This document shows, in pieces, positions 1 to 8,843 of a stretch of DNA of 64,000 nucleotides. The position numbers were made by a program, and so were the translations under genes. Under the pieces are notes generated by a model that searched no databases, had not been told where the DNA came from, and worked only from the letters and a program-made list of their open reading frames with translations. Source of the stretch: UBA9339 sp964535195 (lineage in GTDB: Bacteria; Pseudomonadota; Gammaproteobacteria; UBA9339); NCBI GenBank assembly GCA_964535195.1, contig CAZHSI010000004.1, forward strand, positions 1-64,000. Reading direction: 5' to 3'. Within the stretch, counting starts at the first letter, position 1. Every line of letters starts with the position of its first letter.

Positions 1-2
1 CA

Positions 3-1562
3 ACTTCTGGTGGCAATATCCACTTTATCTCAGCCCTTAAGGGTGGTGGTCAAGATGTGATATTAAACAGTAGTAGTGGAGCGACTATACTAGATGGTGA
101 AGTAACAGAACTAGGTGACTTAAAATTGTTTGGTAAGGGAATAAATATTCTTGGGGGAGCTATCGATATTACTGGTAACTTAAGTACAGCCGCTTTTGGT
201 GAAACTCGCATTGGTGCACCCTCTATTATAGCTGGTGACAACCAAGTCTATCATAATTTGGTAAGGTTGCTTGCTAATACTACGTTAACAACTAGTGCCG
301 GGAATGTAACATTTGCTAATGTTGTTGAAGGTGGTTTGAATTCGGGTGACGCTTTTACTCTTAAGGTTAACGCTAAAGATAATGTAACTTTTGGTAATAC
401 AGTTGGTCTAACTAATTATCTTGAAGGGTTAGATGTAAATGCTGATAATGGCAAAATTTATTTTGGTGCTGGATCGGGTGGTTTAAATATAAATACTAAT
501 GGCACTCAATTATACGCAAGCCCCATAATTTTAAATAGTGATACAACTTTAATAGCGACCAATCCAACGATTGGCAATATAACATTTTTAGGTACTATAG
601 ATAGTAACTCACTATCATCTCCTAAAAATTTAACCGTTGATACCCCCGGCATCACTATTTTTACCGAAGCGGTTGGTGGGGTTCCATTTGCCAATGTTTC
701 CGGAGTCCCATTGAATAATATGAATGTTATTGGCGATGGTACAACCATTATTAATGGTCCAATTGTTAAAGGCGGTGATGGTTCGATTATTAGTGTACCT
801 GGAGTTACCACCGTAGGTAACCAAAGCTATAACAGCACAGTAAAGCTATCTCCACAAGTTTCTTTACAAGCAGGTGGTAATATAACTTTTAATTCAAATG
901 TTATGAACTTGCCAGGCTTTGTTTCCAATCTGATTTTAGATGCTGGTGGTAATATACAATTTACCGATGATGTGGGTAGTTATGCTTACCCTTTAGGTAA
1001 TATTTTTATAAAAAATGCTGTCAATGTGGGGTCGTCGGGTGTTATTTATGGTGCTAACTTTACGCAGGCTGCGGGGATTGGTGCTACAGAGCTTAATTGG
1101 TTGTACTTGGGGTCTGGAGGAACTGGTGTTTATGAGCCTATTTATAGTCCATTGGGTGTTAGTGGTAATAATGTTGGCACTGGTACCGGTTCAGCAATTA
1201 TTATAAATAAGGAGATAACTGCTACGATAGATGTCGGTGCGCTTACTATTGGCTCAAGCCTTCCTTTAGTGCATATATATGGGTTTATTGCCGGAAAAAA
1301 TTCTTGGGATGCTATTCAATATATTTCTACTGTTCAGGGATACCCTATTGGTAAGCCTGCGACATACTACTACGATTATATAGATCTTTTTGACAAAGCA
1401 ATTCGAGAAGAATCTTTGAGTTACGATGTAGTTAATGCAATTTTGGCGACGTTAAAGGCCAATTATAATTTTGGATTTAATTTTAATTATACATTAGGAA
1501 GCAATGCTTGGGACTATATGTTATTGCTGGAACCTTTAGAATGTGAGATTTCAACAGAGTAA
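3..1562 (+). CDS. Large beta-repeat exoprotein (filamentous haemagglutinin-like), C-terminal part
   Basis: The frame is open from the left edge, so this is the last ~519 residues of a longer protein. It is a chain of degenerate strands such as GNVTFANVV, DNVTFGNTV, GNITFLGTI, GNITFNSNV and GNIQFTDDV, separated by Asn/Gly/Thr/Val-rich linkers, plus one unit reading VGNQSYNSTVKLSPQVSL. This pattern is typical of the repeat region of filamentous-haemagglutinin-type exoproteins that fold as a right-handed beta-helix. No autotransporter barrel or LPXTG-like anchor follows; the last ~100 residues are non-repetitive and end in a Cys-containing acidic tail. The next gene is a secreted FecR-domain protein, a pairing that suggests a surface or secreted adhesin module. 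The secretion partner, if any, lies outside the window. Family call is confident at the level of repeat type, not function. Confidence 0.65.
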   Translation, partial: TSGGNIHFISALKGGGQDVILNSSSGATILDGEVTELGDLKLFGKGINILGGAIDITGNLSTAAFGETRIGAPSIIAGDNQVYHNLVRLLANTTLTTSAGNVTFANVVEGGLNSGDAFTLKVNAKDNVTFGNTVGLTNYLEGLDVNADNGKIYFGAGSGGLNINTNGTQLYASPIILNSDTTLIATNPTIGNITFLGTIDSNSLSSPKNLTVDTPGITIFTEAVGGVPFANVSGVPLNNMNVIGDGTTIINGPIVKGGDGSIISVPGVTTVGNQSYNSTVKLSPQVSLQAGGNITFNSNVMNLPGFVSNLILDAGGNIQFTDDVGSYAYPLGNIFIKNAVNVGSSGVIYGANFTQAAGIGATELNWLYLGSGGTGVYEPIYSPLGVSGNNVGTGTGSAIIINKEITATIDVGALTIGSSLPLVHIYGFIAGKNSWDAIQYISTVQGYPIGKPATYYYDYIDLFDKAIREESLSYDVVNAILATLKANYNFGFNFNYTLGSNAWDYMLLLEPLECEISTE

Positions 1563-1587
1563 TAATGATTTATATTGGGTGATACTT

Positions 1588-2310
1588 ATGAAATTAAGGC
1601 GAGTGTTAATATTGCTTGGTTTTTGGGGAATAAGCATTTTTAGTAGTGCTACTTATGCTATAACCAGGTCACCTATAGGTGTGGTTATTTCTATACATGG
1701 TCAAGCGGCAGTGTCAAGTGGAAATAATGAGCAGAGACCATTGCAGCGAGGCTCTACAGTTTATTTATATGACAAGATAACAACTAAACAGGATAGTAAA
1801 GCTCAACTTAGGCTAAAGGATGACTCCATTATTGTTGTACAGCCAGCAAGTGAATTTTACGTTAGTGAATTCTCATTTAATCAAGCGGCACCACACAGTA
1901 ATAAATATGTTGGCAATATTGTTAAAGGAGCATTGATTAATATAAGTGGCCAGGGTGAAACGACAAACTACAAGTTGAATAGTCCTTTGACGACCATAGC
2001 TTTTCGTGGTACTGGCATTGCCACTAAGTTGGTTGCTCGTGGTAGTGTCTTAACTAATCAAGAGGTTTTTGTGTTTCAAGGGAGTGTTTCTGTAACCAAT
2101 AGATGTGAAAATGTGATGAATGGAGTATGCGGGTTAAGAAGTATTAATATCGGGGCTGGGCAGCAAATTAATGCTGCTACTATCAGCAGAATAGGTGAGA
2201 TTACAGGGTATAAGAGTGCTGGATTATTAGAGGGTTCTGGTTTAGGAGGAAAAGTCATTACTTCGGATAACGTGGGTGGTGTTGCTATAAGCTGTAAGGG
2301 AAGGAGATAG
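1588..2310 (+). CDS. Secreted FecR-domain protein
   Basis: 240 residues. I start at ATG 1588, preceded by GGTGA at 1578-1582, rather than an upstream in-frame codon, because the protein then begins with a clean signal peptide (KLRR, hydrophobic core, cleavage near ATYA at residue 24). Residues ~50-170 match the FecR beta-domain layout: GSTVYLYDKITT, then QLRLKDDSIIVVQPAS, then a segment ending TTIAFRGTGIAT, the conserved 'T..GvRGT' position. No transmembrane anti-sigma helix is present, so it resembles the free FecR-domain proteins found beside large exoproteins rather than a classical FecR sensor. It lies 25 bp after the exoprotein stop, same strand, probably co-transcribed. Role in exoprotein display is inference. 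Confidence 0.7.
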   Translation: MKLRRVLILLGFWGISIFSSATYAITRSPIGVVISIHGQAAVSSGNNEQRPLQRGSTVYLYDKITTKQDSKAQLRLKDDSIIVVQPASEFYVSEFSFNQAAPHSNKYVGNIVKGALINISGQGETTNYKLNSPLTTIAFRGTGIATKLVARGSVLTNQEVFVFQGSVSVTNRCENVMNGVCGLRSINIGAGQQINAATISRIGEITGYKSAGLLEGSGLGGKVITSDNVGGVAISCKGRR

Positions 2311-2431
2311 TTTTTGTTTTAAGGCTTAAGTTTAGTGAAATAAAAATATACTGAATGTTTACGTTAGTAAGTTGGGAACGAGGTATCTGCATTAATGGGT
2401 TATTGTTAATTTAACTTTATAAGGGGGGAGT

Positions 2432-2971
2432 ATGAAAAAAGTTGTTTTATTTATTGTGGTGTTATCGATGTTTAGTTTTTCGTCATTTAGTTTTGCAGAG
2501 CTAAAAATTAGCGTGCTTGATGTTAATCGAGTTCTTGCGAGCTTATCGCAACTTAAAGAGATCCAAGCCGATTTAAAGAAAAAATTTGATCCGCGCGGAC
2601 AAGAGCTGGTTAATTTACAGAATACTTTGCGTAATGATTTAGATAAGTATCGGCAGAGTAGCGCCAGTATCAAAGGAGAGGACTTGAAGAAAGAGCAACA
2701 AAAAATTATTGATAAAAATAAGAAGTTGCAAGATGTGCGTGCTAGTTTGCAGCGCGACTTGGTTGAAGCGCAAAAGCAGGCAATTACACCAATATTAAAA
2801 CAGGTTGAGAGTGTTGTTGGTAAGATCGCTAAAGATCAAAAGATTGATTTGGTGGTAAACAAGGCTAATACTACCTACGTTAATCCGCAGCTGGATATAA
2901 CGGATCAAGTGGTTGCTGAAATGAAAAAGCAGTCTAAGCCAGCGATTGTTTCAACTAAAAAGTCAGCTTAG
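2432..2971 (+). CDS. skp: Skp/OmpH-family periplasmic chaperone
   Basis: 179 residues with a strong ribosome site (AAGGGGGGA just before the ATG). A signal peptide ends near SFSFA (residue ~22). The mature part begins with the OmpH-typical strand ISVLDVNRVLAS, then a long charged alpha-helical coiled coil (residues ~45-120, rich in K, E, Q and L), then the return segment KIDLVVNKANTTYVNPQLDIT that closes the trimeric body in Skp. Skp holds unfolded outer-membrane proteins in the periplasm before the BAM complex. In most gammaproteobacteria the gene sits between bamA and lpxD; here it is isolated, following the FecR gene and preceding gyrA. It could serve the upstream exoprotein, but that is speculation. 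Confidence 0.85.
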   Translation: MKKVVLFIVVLSMFSFSSFSFAELKISVLDVNRVLASLSQLKEIQADLKKKFDPRGQELVNLQNTLRNDLDKYRQSSASIKGEDLKKEQQKIIDKNKKLQDVRASLQRDLVEAQKQAITPILKQVESVVGKIAKDQKIDLVVNKANTTYVNPQLDITDQVVAEMKKQSKPAIVSTKKSA

Positions 2972-3070
2972 AGGTATAGAGTAACTGGAGGTACTTTTTA
3001 CTACAGTTAGATTAGAGCTTACATTTTAGGTTCTATGCCGTTTGTAGTTTGAATTCAGGCATGATTCCCT

Positions 3071-3190
3071 GGTTTAAAATTTATTCCATGCGGTTTTTCG
3101 TGTGACAAAGCGATGGGGAATTATCAGGAGAGAAGTAAAGCTTGCTCCCCTTGATTGAGTCACGTGACTTTATACTACGATGGTGTAATG
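3071..3190 (+). repeat. Dispersed intergenic repeat, copy A
   Basis: The 376-bp gap between skp and gyrA holds no gene. It carries a copy of a ~100-bp repeat also found at 13702-13795 (inverted), 20185-20250 (partial), 22280-22360 and 59432-59545. Shared landmarks are GGTTTAAA-TTTATTC, TGTGACAAAGCGATGGGG, CTTGCTCCCCTTGA and GAGTCACGTGACTT. The middle can fold into an imperfect hairpin. Copy A aligns best with the copy at 59432-59545. Confidence 0.65.
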
Positions 3191-3347
3191 CCCTTAGATA
3201 CAACTACCGCATTTAGAATACGGTAGATATGTTGTTCACTGTGCTCCAAACTATCCATTGTTATTAGTTTTAATTTTATGGTAGAATGTCAAAGTTTTTT
3301 AAATAAAAATAACTATATGATTTTTAAATATTTTTTACCAATAAACT

Positions 3348-5885
3348 ATGTCGCAATACGCAAAAGAAATAACTTTAGTTAACATTGAAGACGAACTAAA
3401 ACAATCATACCTAGATTACGCGATGAGCGTCATTGTAAGTCGTGCGCTTCCCGATGTTCGTGATGGTTTAAAACCGGTGCATCGAAGGGTTCTGTACGCT
3501 ATGCATGAGCTTGGTAACGAATATAATAAACCTTATAAAAAATCTGCACGTATCGTTGGTGATGTTATTGGTAAATATCATCCCCATAGTGACGTGGCAG
3601 TTTATGATACGGTGGTGCGTATGGCACAGCCGTTTTCTTTGCGTTATCCACTAGTCGATGGTCAGGGCAATTTTGGCTCGGTCGATGGCGATGCCCCGGC
3701 AGCGATGCGTTATACTGAAATTAGGTTGGAAAAAATAACTCATTTCTTGTTAGCGGATTTGGATAAAGAAACGGTTGATTTTGCTCCCAATTACGACGGC
3801 ACCGAATTTGCACCTCAAGTTTTGCCAGCAGCGATTCCTAATCTTTTAGTTAATGGTTCATCAGGAATTGCTGTAGGAATGGCGACCAATATCCCGCCCC
3901 ATAACTTAGGCGAAGTTGTCGATGCTTGTATTGCCATGATTGATAAACCTGATATCGAACTACGAGATTTAATCAAAATTATTCCCGGACCAGATTTTCC
4001 TACCGCTGGTATCATTAATGGTCGTGCGGGCATAGAAGAAGCATATCGTACTGGTCGTGGTAAGATTTGTGTGCGTTCCAGAGTTAATATTGAAACTGAC
4101 GAATCAAACGGTAAACAATCAATTATTGTTAATGAATTACCATATCAAGTAAATAAAGCAAGTTTGCTGGAGCGTATTGCCGAATTAGTCAAAGACAAAA
4201 AAATTGAAGGGATTACCGCCGTTCGTGATGAATCTGATAAAGAAGGGATGAGGGTGGTAATTGAATTACGGCGGGGAGAAATCTCTGAGATTATCTTAAA
4301 CAACCTGTTAATTAATACTCAGATGCAAGTTACTTTCGGAGTTAACATTGTTGCTTTAGATGGTGGTCAACCAAAGACTTTAAATTTAAAACAGTTACTT
4401 GAAGCTTTTCTTAGTCATCGACGCGAGGTGGTTACCCGGCGCTGTATTTTTGAATTGAAAGAGGCGCGTAATCGTGCTCATATTTTGGAAGGCTTGGAAG
4501 TGGCGTTAGCCAATATTGATGAAATGATTGCTCTGATTAAAAAAGCCAAGAATCCAAGTGCTGCTAAAGAGGAGTTGTTATCTCGTATTTGGCGAAGTGA
4601 TACGATTAAGGTCATGCTTAAAGATGTGGATATAGAAACATCTCGTCCTTTAGATCTTGACAAAAACTTTGGGCTTTCTGCTGAGGGTTACCGTTTGTCA
4701 GAAGTGCAAGCACAAGCCATCTTAGACCTGCGTCTGCACCGATTAACTGGATTAGAACAAGATAAAATCTTTAGTGAATACAAGGAAATCCTTGATAAAA
4801 TTAAGGAATTGAGTGATATATTAAATAATCAGCATTTGTTACTTGAAGTAATACGCAAAGAGCTTTTAGAAATAAAAAGATTATTTGCTGATGATCGTCG
4901 TACCGAAATTATCGAAACCCAAGAAGATTTAACCCGTGAGGATTTAATTACCCCAGAAGATGTTGTAGTAACCCTCTCTCATGATGGTTATGCCAAGGTT
5001 CAAGCGCTTACTGATTATCAAGCACAGCATCGCGGTGGTAAAGGTAAAATTGCTACTTCGGTTAAAGAAGAGGATTTTATCGAACGATTATTTATTGCCA
5101 ATACTCATGATACTATTTTATGTTTTTCTAACCGCGGAAAAGTCTATTGGTTAAAGGTTTATTTATTACCTCAAGGTAGCAGAATCGCTCGCGGTAAGCC
5201 ACTGGTTAATTTATTGCCTTTAGAAGAAGGGGAGCGCATCAATACCATTTTGCCAATCAAAGAGTATTTAACTGATAATTATATATTTATGGCAACAGCG
5301 TTAGGAATAGTGAAAAAAGTAGGGTTAGAGCAATTCTCTAATCCACGTACCAGCGGCATTATTGCGGTTGATTTACTACCTGGTGATAATCTAATTGGTG
5401 TGGCACTAACCGATGGAAAACAGGATGTAATGTTATTTAGTGATGCTGGTAAAGCAATTAGATTTAATGAAGATCAAGTGAGAGCCGTGGGGCGCACTGC
5501 TCGAGGTGTTCGTGGTATAACAATAAAGGATGGCCAAAAGATCATTTCTTTGATTATGGTTAAGGCTGATGACACAATACTGGTAGCTACTGAAAACGGT
5601 TATGGTAAGCGTACTGCAGTTAGTGAGTTTCCAAACGTTAATCGTGGTGCCCAAGGCGTTATTGCCATTCAGATTAGTGAACGTAATGGGAAAGCAGTTA
5701 GTGCTGTGCCCGTAGGAGCTGGTGCTGAAATTATGTTAATTAGCAATCATGGTACTTTAGTGCGTACTAGGGTTGACGAGGTTTCGCTGATAGGTAGAAA
5801 CACTCAAGGGGTACGACTCATTAATCTTAGTGAAGGCGAGTCTCTAGTAGGGGTACAGCAAGTAATTGAGGAAAAAAGTGAGTGA
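3348..5885 (+). CDS. gyrA: DNA gyrase subunit A
   Basis: 845 residues, close to the usual ~850-875. Type IIA topoisomerase subunit that cuts and rejoins DNA; with GyrB it introduces negative supercoils. The N-terminal breakage-reunion domain is well conserved, numbering exactly as in E. coli up to the active-site Tyr122 (AAMRYTE). The C-terminal beta-pinwheel domain carries a GyrA box written QHRGGKG at residue ~560 instead of QRRGGKG. Within the quinolone-resistance region the motif reads HPHSDVAVYD, so position 81 is Ser (usually Gly) and 83 is Val (usually Ser); Asp82 and Asp87 are kept. The start has no clear Shine-Dalgarno, but the N-terminus matches the family. Monocistronic or leading into cmk 77 bp downstream. 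Confidence 0.97.
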   Translation: MSQYAKEITLVNIEDELKQSYLDYAMSVIVSRALPDVRDGLKPVHRRVLYAMHELGNEYNKPYKKSARIVGDVIGKYHPHSDVAVYDTVVRMAQPFSLRYPLVDGQGNFGSVDGDAPAAMRYTEIRLEKITHFLLADLDKETVDFAPNYDGTEFAPQVLPAAIPNLLVNGSSGIAVGMATNIPPHNLGEVVDACIAMIDKPDIELRDLIKIIPGPDFPTAGIINGRAGIEEAYRTGRGKICVRSRVNIETDESNGKQSIIVNELPYQVNKASLLERIAELVKDKKIEGITAVRDESDKEGMRVVIELRRGEISEIILNNLLINTQMQVTFGVNIVALDGGQPKTLNLKQLLEAFLSHRREVVTRRCIFELKEARNRAHILEGLEVALANIDEMIALIKKAKNPSAAKEELLSRIWRSDTIKVMLKDVDIETSRPLDLDKNFGLSAEGYRLSEVQAQAILDLRLHRLTGLEQDKIFSEYKEILDKIKELSDILNNQHLLLEVIRKELLEIKRLFADDRRTEIIETQEDLTREDLITPEDVVVTLSHDGYAKVQALTDYQAQHRGGKGKIATSVKEEDFIERLFIANTHDTILCFSNRGKVYWLKVYLLPQGSRIARGKPLVNLLPLEEGERINTILPIKEYLTDNYIFMATALGIVKKVGLEQFSNPRTSGIIAVDLLPGDNLIGVALTDGKQDVMLFSDAGKAIRFNEDQVRAVGRTARGVRGITIKDGQKIISLIMVKADDTILVATENGYGKRTAVSEFPNVNRGAQGVIAIQISERNGKAVSAVPVGAGAEIMLISNHGTLVRTRVDEVSLIGRNTQGVRLINLSEGESLVGVQQVIEEKSE

Positions 5886-5962
5886 TCGATTTATATTGCT
5901 CGTAAGATCAAAGTTAGATTTTACTAGATATAAGTTTGCTTTTTTGGAGTACGTATAGGTAT

Positions 5963-6655
5963 ATGTCAGTAACCCATGATAAAGTTATTCCTGTCATTAC
6001 GATCGATGGTCCAAGCGGCGCTGGTAAAGGGGTTGTTAGTAAGCTTTTAGCTGAAAAATTAGGTTGGTATTTTCTAGATAGTGGAGCAATTTATCGTGCC
6101 CTTGCTCTAGTAGTTATAAGGGAAAAAATTCCCCAAGATAATATTCCATTGTTGGCAGCAACAGGAAAAGAATTAGCTCTTCAGTTCATTAATAGTCCAG
6201 GAACAACCTCAAGGGTCATGTTAGAGGGCAAAGATGTGACTCACGCTATTCGTCAAGAAGAATGCGGCAATGTGGCTTCACGTATCTCAAGTATCCCTGA
6301 AGTAAGAGCAGTGCTTCTTGCAAAACAGCGTTCATTTTGTAAATTACCAGGTTTGGTTGCTGATGGGCGTGATATGGGAACTGTAGTGTTTCCGGAGGCA
6401 TCACTTAAGCTTTTCTTAACGGCTACGAACGAGGAGCGAGCAAGAAGGCGCTTGCTACAGTTGCAAGAACAAGGTATAAATGCTACTTTAGACGAGATTT
6501 TAAAGGATTTAATAGCGCGTGATGAGCGTGATTTGAAACGTATTGTTTCACCATCAAAACCTGATCCTGCTGCAGTGATAATTGATACTACCAGGTTAAG
6601 TATCGACGAAGTATTGCACCAGATTTTGGCGCATGTAAAAAACATGCATTTTTAA
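5963..6655 (+). CDS. cmk: Cytidylate kinase
   Basis: 230 residues from ATG 5963; an in-frame codon 27 bp upstream adds unconserved residues and is rejected. Phosphorylates CMP and dCMP with ATP in pyrimidine nucleotide recycling. The P-loop is ITIDGPSGAGKG near the N-terminus, followed by the LDSGAIYRALAL CMP-binding segment, VADGRDMGTVVFP, the LFLTATNEERARRR lid-proximal segment and a terminal RDERDLKR motif, all in the expected order. Immediately followed by rpsA, the normal gammaproteobacterial arrangement. Confidence 0.95.
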   Translation: MSVTHDKVIPVITIDGPSGAGKGVVSKLLAEKLGWYFLDSGAIYRALALVVIREKIPQDNIPLLAATGKELALQFINSPGTTSRVMLEGKDVTHAIRQEECGNVASRISSIPEVRAVLLAKQRSFCKLPGLVADGRDMGTVVFPEASLKLFLTATNEERARRRLLQLQEQGINATLDEILKDLIARDERDLKRIVSPSKPDPAAVIIDTTRLSIDEVLHQILAHVKNMHF

Positions 6656-6700
6656 ACTTTCCTATATTATCTGGAGTATAGTGATTTAAATGAGAGTGTT

Positions 6701-8350
6701 ATGACAGAAAATTTTGCAGAGTTATTTGCTAATAGTGTTCAAGAGATTAATTTTCAAGCAGGAGTTATTAGAAAGGCAGAAGTTGTTGATATTACCCCAG
6801 ATTTTGTCGTGGTTTACGCTGATGGCTCAAAGTCAGAGGCCTACGTACCTATTAGTGAATTCCGCAATCAAGATAACGCTTTAGAGGTTAAAGTTGGCGA
6901 TGTAATTGATGTAGTGCTAGAAGCCTTTGAGAATGGTGAAGGTAAAACTACGTTTTCTCGTGAAAAGGCCAAACGAGTTGAATCTTGGCAAGCTTTAGAA
7001 AAATCTTTTGAAAATGGTGAATTAGTTAAAGGTACAGTAACCGAAAGAGTACGTGGCGGTTTTACGGTAGAGATTAACAAAATCCGTGCTTTTTTGCCTG
7101 GTTCTTTAGTGGATATTAAGCCGGTACGCGATACTTCTTTTATTGAAGGTAAAGATTTAGAGTTTAAGATTATCAAGGTCGATAAAAAACAGAATAATAT
7201 TGTCGTCTCGCGACGAGCAGCACTAATGGCTGAAAATACCCCAGAGCGTGAGGCATTGCTAAATAGCTTAGAAGAGGGGGCAGATTTAACTGGCGTTGTC
7301 AAGAATCTTACAGATTATGGCGCGTTTATTGATCTTGGTGGAATTGATGGTTTACTGCACATTACTGATATTTCGTGGAAACGTATCCGTCATCCGAACG
7401 AATTATTGAAAGTTGGTGATGAGATTAAGGTTAAGATTTTAAAATATGATCGGGATAAGAACCGAGTTTCTTTGGGTTTAAAACAGTTAGTCGAAGACCC
7501 GTGGCGTGATATTGGTCGTCGTTATCCAGTAGGCTCAAGAATATTTGGTCGCATTACTAATATTACTGACTATGGTTGTTTTGTTGAGATTGAATCTGGT
7601 ATTGAAGGTTTGGTGCATATGTCAGAAATCAACTGGACTAACAAAAATGTTCATCCAAGTAAAGTGGTGACCCAAGGGCAAGAAGTGGAGGTTATGGTAT
7701 TAGAGATTGATGAGGAACGTCGTCGTATTTCTCTTGGTATGAAGCAATGTAAATCTAATCCTTGGAAAGAGTATTCACTCCTACATAAAAAAGGTGAAAA
7801 GATCAATGGTGTCATTAAATCCATTACTGATTTTGGTATTTTCATCGGCCTTGAAGGTGATATTGACGGTTTAGTCCATCTTTCGGATATTTCTTGGAAC
7901 GATCCCGGCGAAAAAGCTATTCGTGACTACAAGAAGGGACAAGAGATTGAAACCGTTATTTTGGCCATTGACGCTGATCGTGAACGCATATCTTTGGGGA
8001 TAAAGCAGCTAGAGAAAGATATTTATTCTGAATACTTAGAGCAACATCCTAAAGGGGAAGTTGTCGCGGGGGTAGTGACTGAAGTTAATGCTAAGCACGC
8101 TACAATTGATTTGGGTAATGGTGTTGTCGGTAAAGTTAAAGCGGCAGATGTCAGTCGCGAGAAAGTAAAAGATGCTGCTGAGCTATTGAAAGTTGGTGAT
8201 GCAATAGACGCTAAAGTTTTGGGTGTTGATAAGAAGAGTCACATTATCAGCTTGTCAATTAAAGAAATGCAACCAGAACTTGGTAGTAGTAATACTCCAG
8301 CTAATACCCAGTTGGGTGATTTACTGAAAAAGCAAATGATGCAAGAATAG
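6701..8350 (+). CDS. rpsA: 30S ribosomal protein S1
   Basis: 549 residues, near the ~557 of E. coli S1. It contains six tandem S1 OB-fold domains; the repeated landmarks 'DYGAFIDLGGIDGLLHITDISW', 'DYGCFVEIESGIEGLVHMSE' and 'DFGIFIGLEGDIDGLVHLSDISW' (first ~20 residues of each) are plainly visible in domains 3 to 5. S1 captures mRNA leaders on the 30S subunit and unfolds structured start regions. Start ATG 6701 is preceded by GAGAG. Located after cmk and before lapA; ihfB, which often separates rpsA and lapA, is absent and its place is taken by a 200-bp gap with a strong hairpin. Confidence 0.96.
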   Translation: MTENFAELFANSVQEINFQAGVIRKAEVVDITPDFVVVYADGSKSEAYVPISEFRNQDNALEVKVGDVIDVVLEAFENGEGKTTFSREKAKRVESWQALEKSFENGELVKGTVTERVRGGFTVEINKIRAFLPGSLVDIKPVRDTSFIEGKDLEFKIIKVDKKQNNIVVSRRAALMAENTPEREALLNSLEEGADLTGVVKNLTDYGAFIDLGGIDGLLHITDISWKRIRHPNELLKVGDEIKVKILKYDRDKNRVSLGLKQLVEDPWRDIGRRYPVGSRIFGRITNITDYGCFVEIESGIEGLVHMSEINWTNKNVHPSKVVTQGQEVEVMVLEIDEERRRISLGMKQCKSNPWKEYSLLHKKGEKINGVIKSITDFGIFIGLEGDIDGLVHLSDISWNDPGEKAIRDYKKGQEIETVILAIDADRERISLGIKQLEKDIYSEYLEQHPKGEVVAGVVTEVNAKHATIDLGNGVVGKVKAADVSREKVKDAAELLKVGDAIDAKVLGVDKKSHIISLSIKEMQPELGSSNTPANTQLGDLLKKQMMQE

Positions 8351-8413
8351 GGTGTTTGGCATAATTTTTCATAGTAGAAATTGTGTCTCAAACCCTTGCC
8401 ATAAGAAATGCGT

Positions 8414-8456
8414 CCTAGCCCTGGAGTCTACAAAAAGCGTAGGCTTTAGGGCTGGG
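8414..8456 (+). other. Strong hairpin between rpsA and lapA
   Basis: An 18-bp stem (with several G-U pairs in RNA): left arm 8414-8431 (CCTAGCCCTGGAGTCTAC), 7-base loop AAAAAGC, right arm 8439-8456 (GTAGGCTTTAGGGCTGGG). No T-run follows, so it is not a classical intrinsic terminator; it may protect the rpsA mRNA 3' end, pause transcription before lapA, or be a repeat remnant. The rest of the 200-bp gap shows no credible gene. Confidence 0.55.
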
Positions 8457-8550
8457 TTGGGAAATAAAGATTACTCAAACCTATATTTGTTGGTGCGCAA
8501 TAAATTATTTCAAGGTGGTTGCATTTATTTTACGAGGAATGGAGGAGTAT

Positions 8551-8838
8551 ATGCGCATACTTTCATATTTGATGCTATTAATCATTATGCTTATAGGTCT
8601 AACGTTTGCGTCATTGAACTCTACCGTAGTGTCCTTTAATTATTATCTTGGTACCAAGGAAATAGCTCTTTCTTTATTATTAGTGTCTTCTTTTGGGGTT
8701 GGTATTTGCTTGGGTTTACTGGCAGCAATTTTTCCATGGTTAAAAGCTAAGACCGAGGTTTTTCGTATAAGATCGCGTCTAAAAGTTGTTGAAAAAGAAG
8801 TGGAGAACTTGCGCTCAATGCCGATTAAAGATGAATAA
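8551..8838 (+). CDS. lapA: Lipopolysaccharide assembly protein A
   Basis: 95 residues from ATG 8551, set by an excellent ribosome site GGAGGAG at 8541-8547. Two transmembrane helices (residues ~1-20 and ~38-62) are followed by a cytoplasmic coiled-coil tail (KAKTEVFRIRSRLKVVEKEVENLR). The 'FASLNSTVVSFNYYLGT' stretch between the helices is typical of LapA (YciS). With LapB it takes part in control of LpxC turnover and LPS synthesis. lapB starts 5 bp after the stop, so the two are one operon. Confidence 0.88.
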   Translation: MRILSYLMLLIIMLIGLTFASLNSTVVSFNYYLGTKEIALSLLLVSSFGVGICLGLLAAIFPWLKAKTEVFRIRSRLKVVEKEVENLRSMPIKDE

Positions 8839-8843
8839 TATCT

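Noticed and set aside
6253..6645. Antisense 130-codon frame over cmk
   Set aside because: Shadow of a well-supported gene, no ribosome site or recognisable domain.
8352..8639. 95-codon frame between rpsA and lapA
   Set aside because: Runs through the hairpin and overlaps lapA in another frame; lapA has a strong ribosome site and known family features.
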